DNA from: Blastococcus sp. TF02A-26
Lineage (GTDB): Bacteria; Actinomycetota; Actinomycetes; Mycobacteriales; Geodermatophilaceae
Reading direction: 5' to 3'
Assembly (NCBI RefSeq): GCF_003319125.1
Contig: NZ_QOHG01000004.1
Span: forward strand, 186,001 to 250,000
DNA: 64,000 nucleotides
Made by a program: the position numbers and the translations under genes. The notes under the pieces are model-generated. The model was not told where the DNA came from. It made no database searches and saw only the letters and a list, made by a program, of their open reading frames with translations. Shown here in pieces: positions 51,224 through 60,161 of this stretch (position 1 is its first letter; each line of letters opens with the position of its first letter).

Positions 51224-52129
51224 CTACGCGGAGGGTCGCTGCCCGCCGACCGACGAGCTGCCGAACTCCCGGCCCTGCAGCGCCTCGATGTCGCGCTCGA
51301 GCTGCGGCACCGCCGTCGCCGCGATGCGGGACATCAGCTTCTCGGAGATCGCCCCGGTGACCACCTGGCGCAGCGCGGCGACCGAGCCGACCGAGCGGGG
51401 CACGAACACCCGGCGACCGCGGGTCTCCAGGTTGTCGGCCAGCGCCTGCGCGCAGGCCTCCACCGAGGTGAAGGCGCCCAGCGGCCCGGGCAGCCGCTTG
51501 CGGGTCTCGGCGAAGGTCGGCAGGGCCGCCTCGGTGTCGCGGACCATGTCGGTGTCGATCCAGGTGGGGTGGGCGCTCGCGACGGTGACGCCGCGGTGGG
51601 CGACCTCCAGCCGCAGCGCGTCGCCGAACCGCTCCACGCCCGCCTTCGACGCGCAGTAGGCGCTCATGCCGGGGAGCACGGTGAACGCGGCGGCGGAGCT
51701 GATCAGGAGCACGTGCCCCCTGCGCTTCGCGATCTCGGGCAGCGCCGCGTGAGCCGTGAGCATCGTGCCGATCAGGTTGACCTCGATCGTCCGCGCCAGG
51801 GCGTGCGCGGAGCTGGTCATCACCGTCGTCAGCGGCGCGATGCCGGCGTTGGCGACGACGATGTCGAGCCCGCCGAAGGTGTCGACCACCCGCTGCACCG
51901 CCGTCTCCAGCGCGGCCGGGTCGGTCACGTCGCACTCCACCCACAGGTGCTCGGGCCCGAGCTCGTCGGCCACCTGGGCCAGCAGCTCGGGCTCCAGGCC
52001 CGCGAGCGCGACGCGGGCGCCCCGCGCGGCGGCCTTGCGGGCCAGCGCCGCACCGATGCCACGGGCTGCGCCGGTGATCAGCACGGTCGTGCCGGCGAGG
52101 GGCGTGCGCGTGCGGGACAGAAGCGCCAT
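51224..52129 (-). CDS. short-chain dehydrogenase/reductase of the Baeyer-Villiger module
   Basis: 301 residues. VLITGAARGIGAALARKAAARG (cofactor), DIVVANAGIAPLT, VLLISSAAAFTVLPGMSAYCASKAGVERF with catalytic Ser and YCASK. The extended C-terminus (ISEKLMSRIAATAVPQLERDIEAL) resembles SDRs next to FMO genes, such as SadH of the mymA operon. Likely alcohol-to-ketone oxidation feeding the monooxygenase. ATG 52129; divergent from it across two palindromes. Confidence 0.88.
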   Translation of the reverse strand: MALLSRTRTPLAGTTVLITGAARGIGAALARKAAARGARVALAGLEPELLAQVADELGPEHLWVECDVTDPAALETAVQRVVDTFGGLDIVVANAGIAPLTTVMTSSAHALARTIEVNLIGTMLTAHAALPEIAKRRGHVLLISSAAAFTVLPGMSAYCASKAGVERFGDALRLEVAHRGVTVASAHPTWIDTDMVRDTEAALPTFAETRKRLPGPLGAFTSVEACAQALADNLETRGRRVFVPRSVGSVAALRQVVTGAISEKLMSRIAATAVPQLERDIEALQGREFGSSSVGGQRPSA

Positions 52130-52170
52130 CGGGGACTCCAGGGCGGTCGGCGGGAACGCGGTGCACTCGT

Positions 52171-52187
52171 GTTGAGCACTGCTCAAC
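52171..52187. promoter_or_regulatory. palindromic TetR-type operator
   Basis: GTTGAGCACTGCTCAAC is a perfect 8+1+8 inverted repeat between the divergent SDR and monooxygenase genes. A TetR gene closes the operon, so it is the candidate binder. Confidence 0.72.
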
Positions 52188-52209
52188 AGCCGTTGTAGCT
52201 TCTTGACCG

Positions 52210-52220
52210 TTGCTCAGCAA
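52210..52220. promoter_or_regulatory. second, shorter palindrome in the same promoter region
   Basis: TTGCTCAGCAA is a 5+1+5 inverted repeat sharing the core TGCTCA with the site at 52171-52187. It lies next to TTGACC (52203-52208), a possible -35 of the monooxygenase gene. Confidence 0.5.
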
Positions 52221-52243
52221 GCCGAGGACGGGAGCTCCCCACG

Positions 52244-53770
52244 GTGACCAGCACGCTCGAGAACCGGCCCGACACCGACGGCGCCGTGCGGACGGTGCGG
52301 GTGGCGATCATCGGGACCGGCTTCGCCGGCCTGGGGATGGCCATCGCCCTGCGCCGCCGCGGGGAGGACGACGTCGTCCTCCTCGAACGCGCCGACGACG
52401 TCGGCGGCACCTGGCGGGACAACCACTACCCGGGTGCGGCCTGCGACGTGCAGTCCAACCTCTACTCGTTCTCCTTCGCCCCGAACCCGGACTGGCCGCG
52501 GTCCTACTCGGAGCAGCCGGAGATTCAGGCCTACCTGCTGGCCACGGCCGACCGGTACGGCATCCGCGAGAAGTGCGTCTTCGGCGCCGAGGTCACCGGC
52601 GCCCGGTGGGACGACGCCGCCCGCCAGTGGGTGGTCTCCACGACCGCCGGCGAGTTCCGCGCGACCGTGCTGGTCTCGGCGGCCGGCGCGCTGGCCGACC
52701 CCACCTACCCCGACATCCCCGGGCTGGACTCGTTCGCCGGCACCGTCATGCACTCCGCCCGGTGGGACGCCGACCACGACCTCACCGGTGAGCGCGTCGC
52801 CGTCATCGGCACCGGCGCCTCGGCCATCCAGATCGTCCCGGCGATCCAGCCGCAGGTCGACAGCATCGCCGTCTACCAGCGGACCCCGCCCTGGATCGTG
52901 CCGCGCACCGACCACCCGGTGAAGCCGTGGATGCAGCGCCTCTACCGCTGGCTGCCCGGCTTCCAGAAGCTGGTCCGCGCCTTCCTCTACGTCGTCCGCG
53001 AGTTCCTCGTCGTCGGCATGGCCAAGCGCCGGCGGTTCCTCCAGCCGGTCGGGAGGCTGGCCAAGGCCCACCTGACCCGCCAGGTCCGCGACCCGAAGCT
53101 GCGGGCGGCGCTGACGCCGGACTACACGATCGGCTGCAAGCGGATCCTCATCAGCAACGACTACTACCCGGCGGTGTCGGCGCCCAACGCCGAGCTCGTG
53201 ACCGCGGGGATCGCGGAGATCCGGCCGCACTCGATCGTCACCCGTGACGGCCTGGAGCGCCCCACCGACACCCTCGTCCTGGCCACCGGCTTCCACGTCA
53301 CGGACCTGCCGATCGCCGAGCGGATCACCGGCCGCGAGGGCCGCACGCTGGCCGAGGTGTGGGCCGACGGGATGGTGAGCAACCGCAGCACCACCGTGGC
53401 CGGCTTCCCGAACCTGTTCCTGCTGGTCGGGCCGAACGTCGGCGTCGGCCACACGTCGATGGTCTACATGATCGAGTCGCAGATCGCCTACGTCGACGAC
53501 GCCCTGCAGACCATGGCCGCCGAGGGCCTCGCGGTGCTGGAGACGACGCCGGAGGCCCAGCGGGCGTACCGGGAGCTGATCGCCGCCAAGTCGAAGAACA
53601 CCGTCTGGCTCGCCGGCGGCTGTGCCTCCTGGTACCTGGACTCCCACGGGCACAACACCACCCTGTGGCCGGACTTCACCTTTCGGTTCCGGCGGATGAC
53701 CCGGCGGCTGGACCGCGAGAACTACGTCGGCACCCCGGCGGCCGAGCGCACCCCGGAGGTGGCGGCGTGA
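52244..53770 (+). CDS. flavin-containing Baeyer-Villiger-type monooxygenase
   Basis: 508 residues. FAD motif VAIIGTGFAGLGMAIALRRRG near residue 20, ADDVGGTWRDNHYPGAACDV, the Baeyer-Villiger fingerprint FAGTVMHSARW near 164-174, and the NADPH motif VAVIGTGASAIQIVPAI. DTLVLATGFHV is the ATG motif. Converts a ketone to an ester or lactone with NADPH and O2. GGGAG precedes GTG 52244; its TGA overlaps the hydrolase GTG. Confidence 0.92.
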   Translation: MTSTLENRPDTDGAVRTVRVAIIGTGFAGLGMAIALRRRGEDDVVLLERADDVGGTWRDNHYPGAACDVQSNLYSFSFAPNPDWPRSYSEQPEIQAYLLATADRYGIREKCVFGAEVTGARWDDAARQWVVSTTAGEFRATVLVSAAGALADPTYPDIPGLDSFAGTVMHSARWDADHDLTGERVAVIGTGASAIQIVPAIQPQVDSIAVYQRTPPWIVPRTDHPVKPWMQRLYRWLPGFQKLVRAFLYVVREFLVVGMAKRRRFLQPVGRLAKAHLTRQVRDPKLRAALTPDYTIGCKRILISNDYYPAVSAPNAELVTAGIAEIRPHSIVTRDGLERPTDTLVLATGFHVTDLPIAERITGREGRTLAEVWADGMVSNRSTTVAGFPNLFLLVGPNVGVGHTSMVYMIESQIAYVDDALQTMAAEGLAVLETTPEAQRAYRELIAAKSKNTVWLAGGCASWYLDSHGHNTTLWPDFTFRFRRMTRRLDRENYVGTPAAERTPEVAA

Positions 53771-54717
53771 CCAGCACGCAGACCCGTGAGCGGCGGACGG
53801 CCGCCGTCCGCACCGACGACGGCGCGGTCCTGCACGCCACGATCGACGGCTCCGACGACGCCCCCGTCACCCTGGTCCTCGCCCACGGCTGGACCCTGTC
53901 GCAGGCCTCCTGGGACGACCCGGTCGGGGAGCTCGTCCCGCGGATCGCCGCCGGCGAGCTCCGCCTGGTGCGCTACGACCAGCGCGGCCACGGCCGGTCG
54001 ACCTGGGCTCCCGGCGACGACGACCCGGCCGCGGTGACCATCGACCGGCTCGGCCTGGACATGGGCTGCGTGCTCGACCAGATCGCCCCGCGCGGGCCCG
54101 TGGTCGTCGCCGGCCACTCGATGGGCGGCATGACGATCATGTGCCTGGCCGCCGCCCGGCCGGAGCTGTTCGGGAACCGCGTGCGCGGCACGCTGCTGGT
54201 GTCGACGTCGGCCGGCGAGCTCGGCCCACCAGCGGGCACCGCCAAGGAGAAGCTGGCCCGCCGCTTCGCGCCCGGGCTGGTCGCCGTGGCCGTGGGCGGT
54301 GCCCGGGTCATCGAGGGGCTGCGGAAGCTGACCCCGCCGGGGAGCCGGCAGCACCAGAAGATCGTCCGCGGGCTGCTCTACGGCGCCGACGCGACCGACG
54401 AGATGGTCCGCGAGGGCGCGGAGATCATGCACGCCACGACCGTGCGGGCCTTCGCGGTCTTCTACCCGGCGCTCGGCGACCACGACAAGCGCACCGAGCT
54501 CGCCGCGCTGGCCCGCGTGCCGGTGGAGATCCTCGTCGGCACCAGCGACAAGCTCACGCCGGTGCAGCACAGCCGGAAGCTCGCCGAGTCGCTCCCGGAC
54601 GCCGTCCTGCACGTCGAGCCGCGCACCGGCCACATGCTCCTGCAGGAGCGGCCGCAGCTGGTCGTCGACGCCCTCGGCCGGCTGCTCACCGCCGCGGCCG
54701 ACCGGGTCGCCGCCTGA
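53767..54717 (+). CDS. alpha/beta hydrolase coupled to the monooxygenase
   Basis: 316 residues. Oxyanion HGW in VLAHGWTLSQASWDD, nucleophile in VVVAGHSMGGMTIMC, acid in EILVGTSDKLTPV, and His in PRTGHMLLQE. Should hydrolyse the ester or lactone made by the Baeyer-Villiger enzyme. The GTGA overlap with that gene and the following TetR gene define a three-gene operon. Confidence 0.9.
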   Translation: MTSTQTRERRTAAVRTDDGAVLHATIDGSDDAPVTLVLAHGWTLSQASWDDPVGELVPRIAAGELRLVRYDQRGHGRSTWAPGDDDPAAVTIDRLGLDMGCVLDQIAPRGPVVVAGHSMGGMTIMCLAAARPELFGNRVRGTLLVSTSAGELGPPAGTAKEKLARRFAPGLVAVAVGGARVIEGLRKLTPPGSRQHQKIVRGLLYGADATDEMVREGAEIMHATTVRAFAVFYPALGDHDKRTELAALARVPVEILVGTSDKLTPVQHSRKLAESLPDAVLHVEPRTGHMLLQERPQLVVDALGRLLTAAADRVAA

Positions 54718-54728
54718 GCGGGGACGCC

Positions 54729-55310
54729 GTGGTCGCCGCTCCTCCCCCGCCGCGCGCCCGCCGGTCGGCCGGGGACCGGCGTGCCCAGCTCGTGGCGATC
54801 GGGCTGGAGCTGCTGCCGGGGACCCCGGTGCAGGAGCTCACCATCGACGAGGTGGCCCGGCGGGCCGGCATCAGCCGCAGCCTGCTGTTCCACTACTTCG
54901 CCACCAAGCGCGACTACTACACGGCGGTGACGCGAGCGGCCGCCGACGTCCTGCTGGAGCACCTGTCCCCCCGCCCGGGACTGCCGGCCGACGAGCAGGC
55001 CACCGGCATGCTCGAGCGCTACGTCGGCTGGGTGGAGACCTACCGGGACGCGCACCTGTCGTTCGTCCGCGGCGCGGCGGCCGGCGACCCGTGGGTCGCC
55101 GAGATCTACGAGCAGACCCGCGAGCAGCTGGTCGACCTGTCGCTCACCGCGCTGGGCCTGCCCGACGACCCGCGCCGGCGTCAGCTGCTGCGGGCGTGGT
55201 TCGCCTTCACCGAGGAGCTCGTCGACCAGTGGGTCCGCGAGCCCACGATGGAGCGCACCGAGCTCGTCGACCTGCTCCGCGCGTTCCTCGACCGGCTGAC
55301 GGAGCCCTGA
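54729..55310 (+). CDS. TetR-family regulator
   Basis: 193 residues. HTH about 18-65: RRAQLVAIGLELLPGTP, LTIDEVARRAGISRSLLFHYFATKRDYYTAV. The rest is a helical ligand domain. GTG 54729 lies 11 bases after the hydrolase stop. Most likely represses the divergent SDR and monooxygenase promoters through the palindrome at 52171-52187. Confidence 0.9.
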   Translation: MVAAPPPPRARRSAGDRRAQLVAIGLELLPGTPVQELTIDEVARRAGISRSLLFHYFATKRDYYTAVTRAAADVLLEHLSPRPGLPADEQATGMLERYVGWVETYRDAHLSFVRGAAAGDPWVAEIYEQTREQLVDLSLTALGLPDDPRRRQLLRAWFAFTEELVDQWVREPTMERTELVDLLRAFLDRLTEP

Positions 55311-55326
55311 GCCCCCGTCGGTACAG

Positions 55327-56091
55327 CTAGCTGGCGAGGGTCTCGGGGGCCCGGTCGGCGGCCTCGGTCGCCGGCGGCTGCAGGCGGCTGACCGCCTCCG
55401 ACGCGCTGACCCCGGTGGTGTCCATCGACTTCTTCACCTGGGCGCCGTAGACGTCGACGTACTCCTGGCCGGACAGCGTCATGACCTCGTACATGATCTC
55501 GTCGGTCACCGAGCGCTCGACGAAGCGGTCGCCGGCCAGCCCCTCGTAACGGCTGAAGTCCAGCGGGCGGCCGAACTTCACGCACACCTTCGGCAGGTGC
55601 CGGCCGATGACGGGCATGTTCCGCTCCTGGTAGATCATCGCGACCGGCACGACGGGCACGCCGGTCTCCAGCGCCATGCGGGCGACGCCGATCTTCCCGC
55701 GGTACAGCCGGCCGTCCGGCGAGCGCGTCCCCTCCGGGTAGATCCCCAGCAGCTTGCCGTCCTGCAGGATGCGGACACCGGTGCGGATCGCGTCCTCGGC
55801 CGCCGACGCGCTGGACCGGTCGATGGGCACCTGGCCCGCGCCGGAGAAGAACGCCCGCTGCAGGAAGCCCTTGACGCCCGTCCCGGTGAAGTACTCCGCC
55901 TTGGCCAGGAACGTCACCCGCCGGCGCAGCTGCAGGGGCATGAAGACCCAGTCCGCGGCGGAGAGGTGGTTGCTCGCCAGGATCGCCGCCCCGGCGCGGG
56001 GCACGTTCTCCACCCCGTGGGCCTCGGGCCGGCAGGCCAGAGTCACCCACGGGCCGATGCCCACGAACTTGAGGAACCAGTAGAACAACAC
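55327..56091 (-). CDS. 1-acyl-sn-glycerol-3-phosphate acyltransferase family (Rv2182c-type)
   Basis: 254 residues. The acyltransferase HX4D motif is SNHLSAADW (His41, Asp46), and LLGIYPEGTRSPDGRLYRG near 115 the EGTR block. Transfers an acyl chain to lysophosphatidate or a glycolipid at the membrane. GTG 56091 is preceded by GAGGGAGG, and TAGTCT at 56111-56116 is a likely -10. Same place as Rv2182c relative to the genes to the right. Confidence 0.9.
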   Translation of the reverse strand: MLFYWFLKFVGIGPWVTLACRPEAHGVENVPRAGAAILASNHLSAADWVFMPLQLRRRVTFLAKAEYFTGTGVKGFLQRAFFSGAGQVPIDRSSASAAEDAIRTGVRILQDGKLLGIYPEGTRSPDGRLYRGKIGVARMALETGVPVVPVAMIYQERNMPVIGRHLPKVCVKFGRPLDFSRYEGLAGDRFVERSVTDEIMYEVMTLSGQEYVDVYGAQVKKSMDTTGVSASEAVSRLQPPATEAADRAPETLAS

Positions 56092-56202
56092 GCCTCCCTC
56101 GCCGGACTGTCAGACTAGGGAGCCGCGCGGCGGAAGGACAATCCGCCCGTCCCCGTACCGCGACCGCTGCCGGGCCCGGCGGCCCGCACGCCGAGGAGAT
56201 CC

Positions 56203-57009
56203 GTGCCACCCACCCCGTCCGCCAGCGGCCCGTCGACCGTCGTCCCCGGCGCGGAGCCCTTCGCCTTCGCCGGCGGGCCGGACGGCGGCGGCACCGGCGT
56301 CCTGCTGCTCCACGGCTTCACCGGGTCGCCGTTCAGCATGCGTCCCTGGGGGGAGCACCTGGCCGCCGCGGGCTTCGCCGTCCGCGCCCCGCTGCTGCCC
56401 GGGCACGGCACCCGCTGGCAGGACGCGAACCTGACCACCGAGCAGGACTGGGTCGCCGCGGTCACCGGCGCGCTCGACGAGCTGCGCGCCGAGTGCGACC
56501 GGGTGGTCGTCGCCGGCCTGTCGATGGGCGGCACGCTGGCGATCCGGCTGGCCGAGCTGCGGCCCGACGACGTCGCCGCGCTGGTGCTGGTCAACCCGTC
56601 GCTGCTGACCGAGCGGCTGGACGCCAAGCTGCTGCCGCTGCTGGCCCGGCTGACGCCGCGCTGGAAGGCCATCGCCAACGACATCAAGAAGCCCGGTGTC
56701 GACGAGCGGGCCTACGCCACGCTGCCCACCCGGGCGGTGCTGGGGCTGCGCCGGCTGTGGACGGCGACCCGTGCCGACCTCGCCCGCGTGACCGCCCCGC
56801 TGCTGGTCTTCCGCAGCGTCACCGACCACGTCGTCGAGCCGGCCTCGGTGCGGGTGCTCCTCGCCGGGGTGGGCAGCACCGACGCCACCGAGGTCCTGCT
56901 GGAGGACAGCTACCACGTGGCGACGCTCGACAACGACGCGCCGATGATCTTCGACCGGACGGTCGCGTGGCTGCGCGAGCGGTTCCCGGCGCCGGGAGCC
57001 GGCTCGTGA
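56203..57009 (+). CDS. alpha/beta hydrolase, Est30/monoacylglycerol-lipase-like
   Basis: 268 residues. GVLLLHGFTGSPFSMRPW carries the oxyanion HGFTG, VVVAGLSMGGTLAIRL the nucleophile Ser in GLSMGG, VTDHVVEP the acid and LEDSYHVATLDND the His. This matches carboxylesterase/monoacylglycerol-lipase type enzymes. GAGGAG precedes GTG 56203. Its TGA overlaps the next gene's GTG. Divergent from the acyltransferase, hinting at shared lipid turnover. Confidence 0.9.
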   Translation: MPPTPSASGPSTVVPGAEPFAFAGGPDGGGTGVLLLHGFTGSPFSMRPWGEHLAAAGFAVRAPLLPGHGTRWQDANLTTEQDWVAAVTGALDELRAECDRVVVAGLSMGGTLAIRLAELRPDDVAALVLVNPSLLTERLDAKLLPLLARLTPRWKAIANDIKKPGVDERAYATLPTRAVLGLRRLWTATRADLARVTAPLLVFRSVTDHVVEPASVRVLLAGVGSTDATEVLLEDSYHVATLDNDAPMIFDRTVAWLRERFPAPGAGS

Positions 57010-57701
57010 CCGGGCCGCGCCGCGGCCGGGGGCGGCGGGACAACGGCCTGGACGCCGCGCTCTGGTCGCCGCTGCGCGACGTCGACCCGCGCGTGGGCGA
57101 GCACCTGCTCGACGTCCTGCGCGAGGCCGGGATCCCCGCCTACCTGGAACCGGCCACCGACGTCGGCCCCTACACCCGCACGGTCTTCCTCCCCAGCCCG
57201 CCCAGCGACCGGTTGTTCGTCGACCGGACCCGGGTCCGCGAGGGCCGGGAGCTGGTCGAGCAGCACGCGGACGAGCACCCGCCGGCGCCCGCGCGGCCGG
57301 CGCCCCGGCGCGAGGTCGACGAGGACGCCGAGTGGGCGCGGATCGTGTCGGCCTTCGAGGCGGAGAACGGCCGGGTCCCCGTCAACCTCCCGCCGGCCGA
57401 CCGCCCGCCCGCCGACCTGCCCCCGCCGACGCCGCACGAGGTGCCGGTCCTCGACCGGCCCGACGAGCACTTCGAGCCCCCGCCGGCCCCGCCGGTCGGG
57501 CTGCCCTCGCCGCACGTCCTCTACGCCGCCCTGCTCATCGCCGCCGGTGCGCTGCTGGTGGTCGCGCCGGGCGTGCTCGGGCTGACCCTCGACGTCGGCC
57601 TCGTCCTGGGGGTGGCGGCCGTCGTCGGCGGTGTCGCGCTGCTGGTGTCCCGGATGCGCGAGCGCTCCGTCGAGGACGGCGACGACGGGGCCGTGGTCTA
57701 A
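57006..57701 (+). CDS. conserved hypothetical membrane protein with a basic N-terminus
   Basis: 231 residues. A soluble part (LWSPLRDVDPRVGEHLLDVLREAGIPAYLEP) resembles actinomycete proteins that sit in this neighbourhood (Rv2183c position). A Pro-rich region (about 110-165) leads to two membrane helices near the C-terminus (VLYAALLIAAGALLVVAPGVLG and VGLVLGVAAVVGGVALLVS). Function unknown. GTGA overlap with the hydrolase. Its TAA overlaps the stop of the convergent glucokinase. Confidence 0.75.
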   Translation: MTGPRRGRGRRDNGLDAALWSPLRDVDPRVGEHLLDVLREAGIPAYLEPATDVGPYTRTVFLPSPPSDRLFVDRTRVREGRELVEQHADEHPPAPARPAPRREVDEDAEWARIVSAFEAENGRVPVNLPPADRPPADLPPPTPHEVPVLDRPDEHFEPPPAPPVGLPSPHVLYAALLIAAGALLVVAPGVLGLTLDVGLVLGVAAVVGGVALLVSRMRERSVEDGDDGAVV

Positions 57702-58678
57702 CCGGGGACGGTCTCCGACCGCGCGAGGTCGGCGGCGCCGACCAGGCCGGCCTGCGGGCCCAGCGCGGCGGCCACCACCTCGGGCCCGGGACGGAACCCC
57801 CGTCCGGGCAGCGCCCGCTGCAGCCGCTCGCGGGCCGGCCCCAGGACCGCCTCGCCGAGCGCGCTGACGCCGCCCCCGATGACGACGACGTCGGGGTCCA
57901 GGACCGCCGACAGGTCGGCGATGCCCTGGCCCAGCCAGTGCCCGACCTCCGCGACCAGCTCGCGGGCCAGCGCGTCCCCCTCCGCGGCCGCCTGCGCGAC
58001 GACCTCGCCGGTGAGCTCGGCGGCCCCGCCCGGGACCCGCTCCAGCAGCCCGGCCGCCACCGCCGGCGAGTTGTGCGCGATCTCCCGGGCGGTCTGGACG
58101 AGGGCGGTGCCGCTGGCGTACTGCTCCCAGCAGCCCCGGTTGCCGCAGGCGCACAACCGGCCGTCGGGCACCACCCGCATGTGCCCCCACTCCCCCGCCA
58201 CACCGTGCGCGCCACGCTGGAGCCGGCCGTCGAGCACGATGCCCCCGCCGATCCCGGTGCCGAGCGTGATCACCAGCGCCAGCTGCGCTCCCCGCGCGGC
58301 TCCGAAGCGGTACTCCGCCCACGCGGCGGCATCGGCGTCGTTGCCCACCCACAGCGGCAGCTCGAGGCGCCGGCCCAGGTCGCGCCGCAGCGCGGTGTTC
58401 CGCCAGGCCAGGTGCGGGCTGAACAGCACGGTGTCGCCGCTGCGGTCGAACCAGCCGGCCGCGCCGACCCCCACGCCCACCGGCGCCTCGTCGGCGGCGC
58501 CGGTGAGCTCCTCGACCACCGCGACGATCGCGTCCTCGGTCTCCACCGGGGACCCCCCGGGCGTGCCGCGCCGTGCCGTGCGGAGCACCGCCCCGTCGGC
58601 GGTGACCAGCCCTCCGGCGACCTTCGTGCCGCCGATGTCGACCCCGACGGCGGGCCCCGCCGGGTCGGGCCGCGTCAC
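57698..58678 (-). CDS. ROK-family glucokinase
   Basis: 326 residues. VGVDIGGTKVAGGLV is the phosphate motif, NDADAAAWAEYRFGAARG the sugar-binding/catalytic Asp block, LVITLGTGIGGGIVLDG, and the ROK zinc site HMRVVPDGRLCACGNRGCWEQ split across the His and three Cys. Phosphorylates glucose. GTG 58678 follows the small Cys protein gene by 2 bases, so it is in the same operon. Confidence 0.91.
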   Translation of the reverse strand: MTRPDPAGPAVGVDIGGTKVAGGLVTADGAVLRTARRGTPGGSPVETEDAIVAVVEELTGAADEAPVGVGVGAAGWFDRSGDTVLFSPHLAWRNTALRRDLGRRLELPLWVGNDADAAAWAEYRFGAARGAQLALVITLGTGIGGGIVLDGRLQRGAHGVAGEWGHMRVVPDGRLCACGNRGCWEQYASGTALVQTAREIAHNSPAVAAGLLERVPGGAAELTGEVVAQAAAEGDALARELVAEVGHWLGQGIADLSAVLDPDVVVIGGGVSALGEAVLGPARERLQRALPGRGFRPGPEVVAAALGPQAGLVGAADLARSETVPG

Positions 58679-58680
58679 CG

Positions 58681-59019
58681 TCAGGCGATCTCGATGTGCT
58701 GCACCGCCGGGCCCGAGGGGGTCTCGTCGGGCCCGGCCTCGGGAGCGGTCCCGGCCGGGGCCGGCGGCTCGGCCAGGGTGCGCAGCGCGGCGGCCGCCGA
58801 GGAGAGCGCGTCGGCCAGCGCCGCGGTGAGCTCCGGCCGCTCCCCGCGCAGCACCGCGACCGCCTGGCACAGCGGGCACCAGCGGCAGTCGGCGGCGTGC
58901 TCGGCGCCGGTCTCCCCGGCCGGGTGCTCGGACGGCGCCGCGGCACCGGCGGCGAGGGTCTGTCCCAGCCCGGCCACCAGCCGCCGCGCCTGGTCGAGCC
59001 AGTCGTTGCCCGGAGTCAT
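58681..59019 (-). CDS. small Cys-motif protein (hypothetical)
   Basis: 112 residues. A CRWCPLC motif (CxxCxxC) after HAADC near residues 45-52 suggests a bound metal or disulfide; the rest is Ala-rich helix and a Pro/Gly tail. Conserved in this position in related operons as far as I recall, but no function is known. ATG 59019 overlaps the ATPase stop (ATGA). WhiB was considered and does not fit the spacing. Confidence 0.68.
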   Translation of the reverse strand: MTPGNDWLDQARRLVAGLGQTLAAGAAAPSEHPAGETGAEHAADCRWCPLCQAVAVLRGERPELTAALADALSSAAAALRTLAEPPAPAGTAPEAGPDETPSGPAVQHIEIA

Positions 59020-60155
59020 GCGGTGCTCCCCTCGGCGGCCAGCAGGTCGGCCGGCCACTGCTGCGGATCGGGTGCGAAGTCGATGACGAGGCGTGCCCCG
59101 GCGGTACCGGCGTCGACCAGCGAGCCGCCGGTGACCAGGCAGCGACGCAGCAGCGCGTCCAGCCGCAGCGACCGGCGGGCACCGCCCACGGTGAGCACGA
59201 GGTCGTCGTCCCACCGGGTCAGCCCGAGGGCACCGCGGCGGGCGAAGGGCAGCGGGACGGCGAGCTGCCAGCCACCGGCCACCCGCACCGGCGCGGGGAC
59301 CTCGAGCCCGTGCGGGGGCTCCGGCTCGTCGCCGGTCAGGAGGGCGGCCAGGTCGTCGGCGTCCGCAGGGGTGCAGGCCCGCTCCGGCACCCGGGCCACG
59401 GGGGCCAGGTCGGCGAGCGCCGTCAGGGCGCCGGCCTGCTCGGCCGTCCGGGCCGCCCACCACTCGCCGGCCCCGTCCTCCGGCAGCACCCGCACGTGGA
59501 CGGCGACCGGCCGCTGGCCGTGCAGCGCCAGGACCGGGAGGGCGTCGCGCACCGCCTCGACCGACGCGGCCCGCGGGGTCGTCACCAGGCGCACCTCGGT
59601 GCTCGCCGGGTCGCCGAGGTCGACCCGGGACAGCAGCCGCTCGACCACCGGCACGGCCGACAGGACGGCGTCCACCGGGCCGGAGCGGACGGCTCCGGTG
59701 CGCACCGCGGCGGTCCGCACCGCACCGAGCATCCGCAGCCGGGTGGGCAGGGCCTGGCCGAGCCACCAGCGCAGCGCTCCGGGCAGCGCCAGCAGCGCGA
59801 GCGCGGCGTCCAGGGGGCCGGCGTCGAGGACCACGACGTCGGCCTCGACGCGGGCGAGCTCCGCCAGCAGCGCCACCTCGGCGGCACCGGGCGGCGCGAC
59901 GACGGAGCTGGCCGGCGGCAGCGCGAGGTCGGGCAGGGCACCGGACAGCGCCGGGCCGACCGATCCCCACAGCTCCTCGAAGCCCTGCTGCGGGTCGGGG
60001 ACGACGATCCGCAGCCCTTCGACCTCCCCGACGTCCACCGGTCGCCGCGAGACCAGGGCGGTGCTGCGACCGGCGCGGGCGGCACGGACGGCCAGGGCCG
60101 CCGACAGGGTGGAGGTCCCGGCCCCGCCGGGGCCGGTGACGAGCAGGGTGGTCAC
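59016..60155 (-). CDS. ArsA/Get3-like ATPase (Rv2184c-type) with a non-canonical P-loop
   Basis: 379 residues. The N-terminal LLVTGPGGAGTSTLSAALAV sits where deviant Walker A (GKGGVGKT) is expected, but both lysines are absent: Pro9 and Thr14. Later blocks AELARVEADVVVLDAGPLDAA (switch/Walker B region) and VRLVTTPRAASVEAVRDAL fit the ArsA/anion-transporting ATPase fold. May bind nucleotide weakly or be a structural homologue. Gap of 6 bases from the SRPBCC gene. Confidence 0.75.
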   Translation of the reverse strand: MTTLLVTGPGGAGTSTLSAALAVRAARAGRSTALVSRRPVDVGEVEGLRIVVPDPQQGFEELWGSVGPALSGALPDLALPPASSVVAPPGAAEVALLAELARVEADVVVLDAGPLDAALALLALPGALRWWLGQALPTRLRMLGAVRTAAVRTGAVRSGPVDAVLSAVPVVERLLSRVDLGDPASTEVRLVTTPRAASVEAVRDALPVLALHGQRPVAVHVRVLPEDGAGEWWAARTAEQAGALTALADLAPVARVPERACTPADADDLAALLTGDEPEPPHGLEVPAPVRVAGGWQLAVPLPFARRGALGLTRWDDDLVLTVGGARRSLRLDALLRRCLVTGGSLVDAGTAGARLVIDFAPDPQQWPADLLAAEGSTA

Positions 60156-60161
60156 GCCGGA

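Noticed and set aside
58681-59019. WhiB-like iron-sulfur regulator
   Set aside because: CxxCxxC spacing and the lack of a fourth Cys and of the G(V/I)WGG turn do not fit WhiB.
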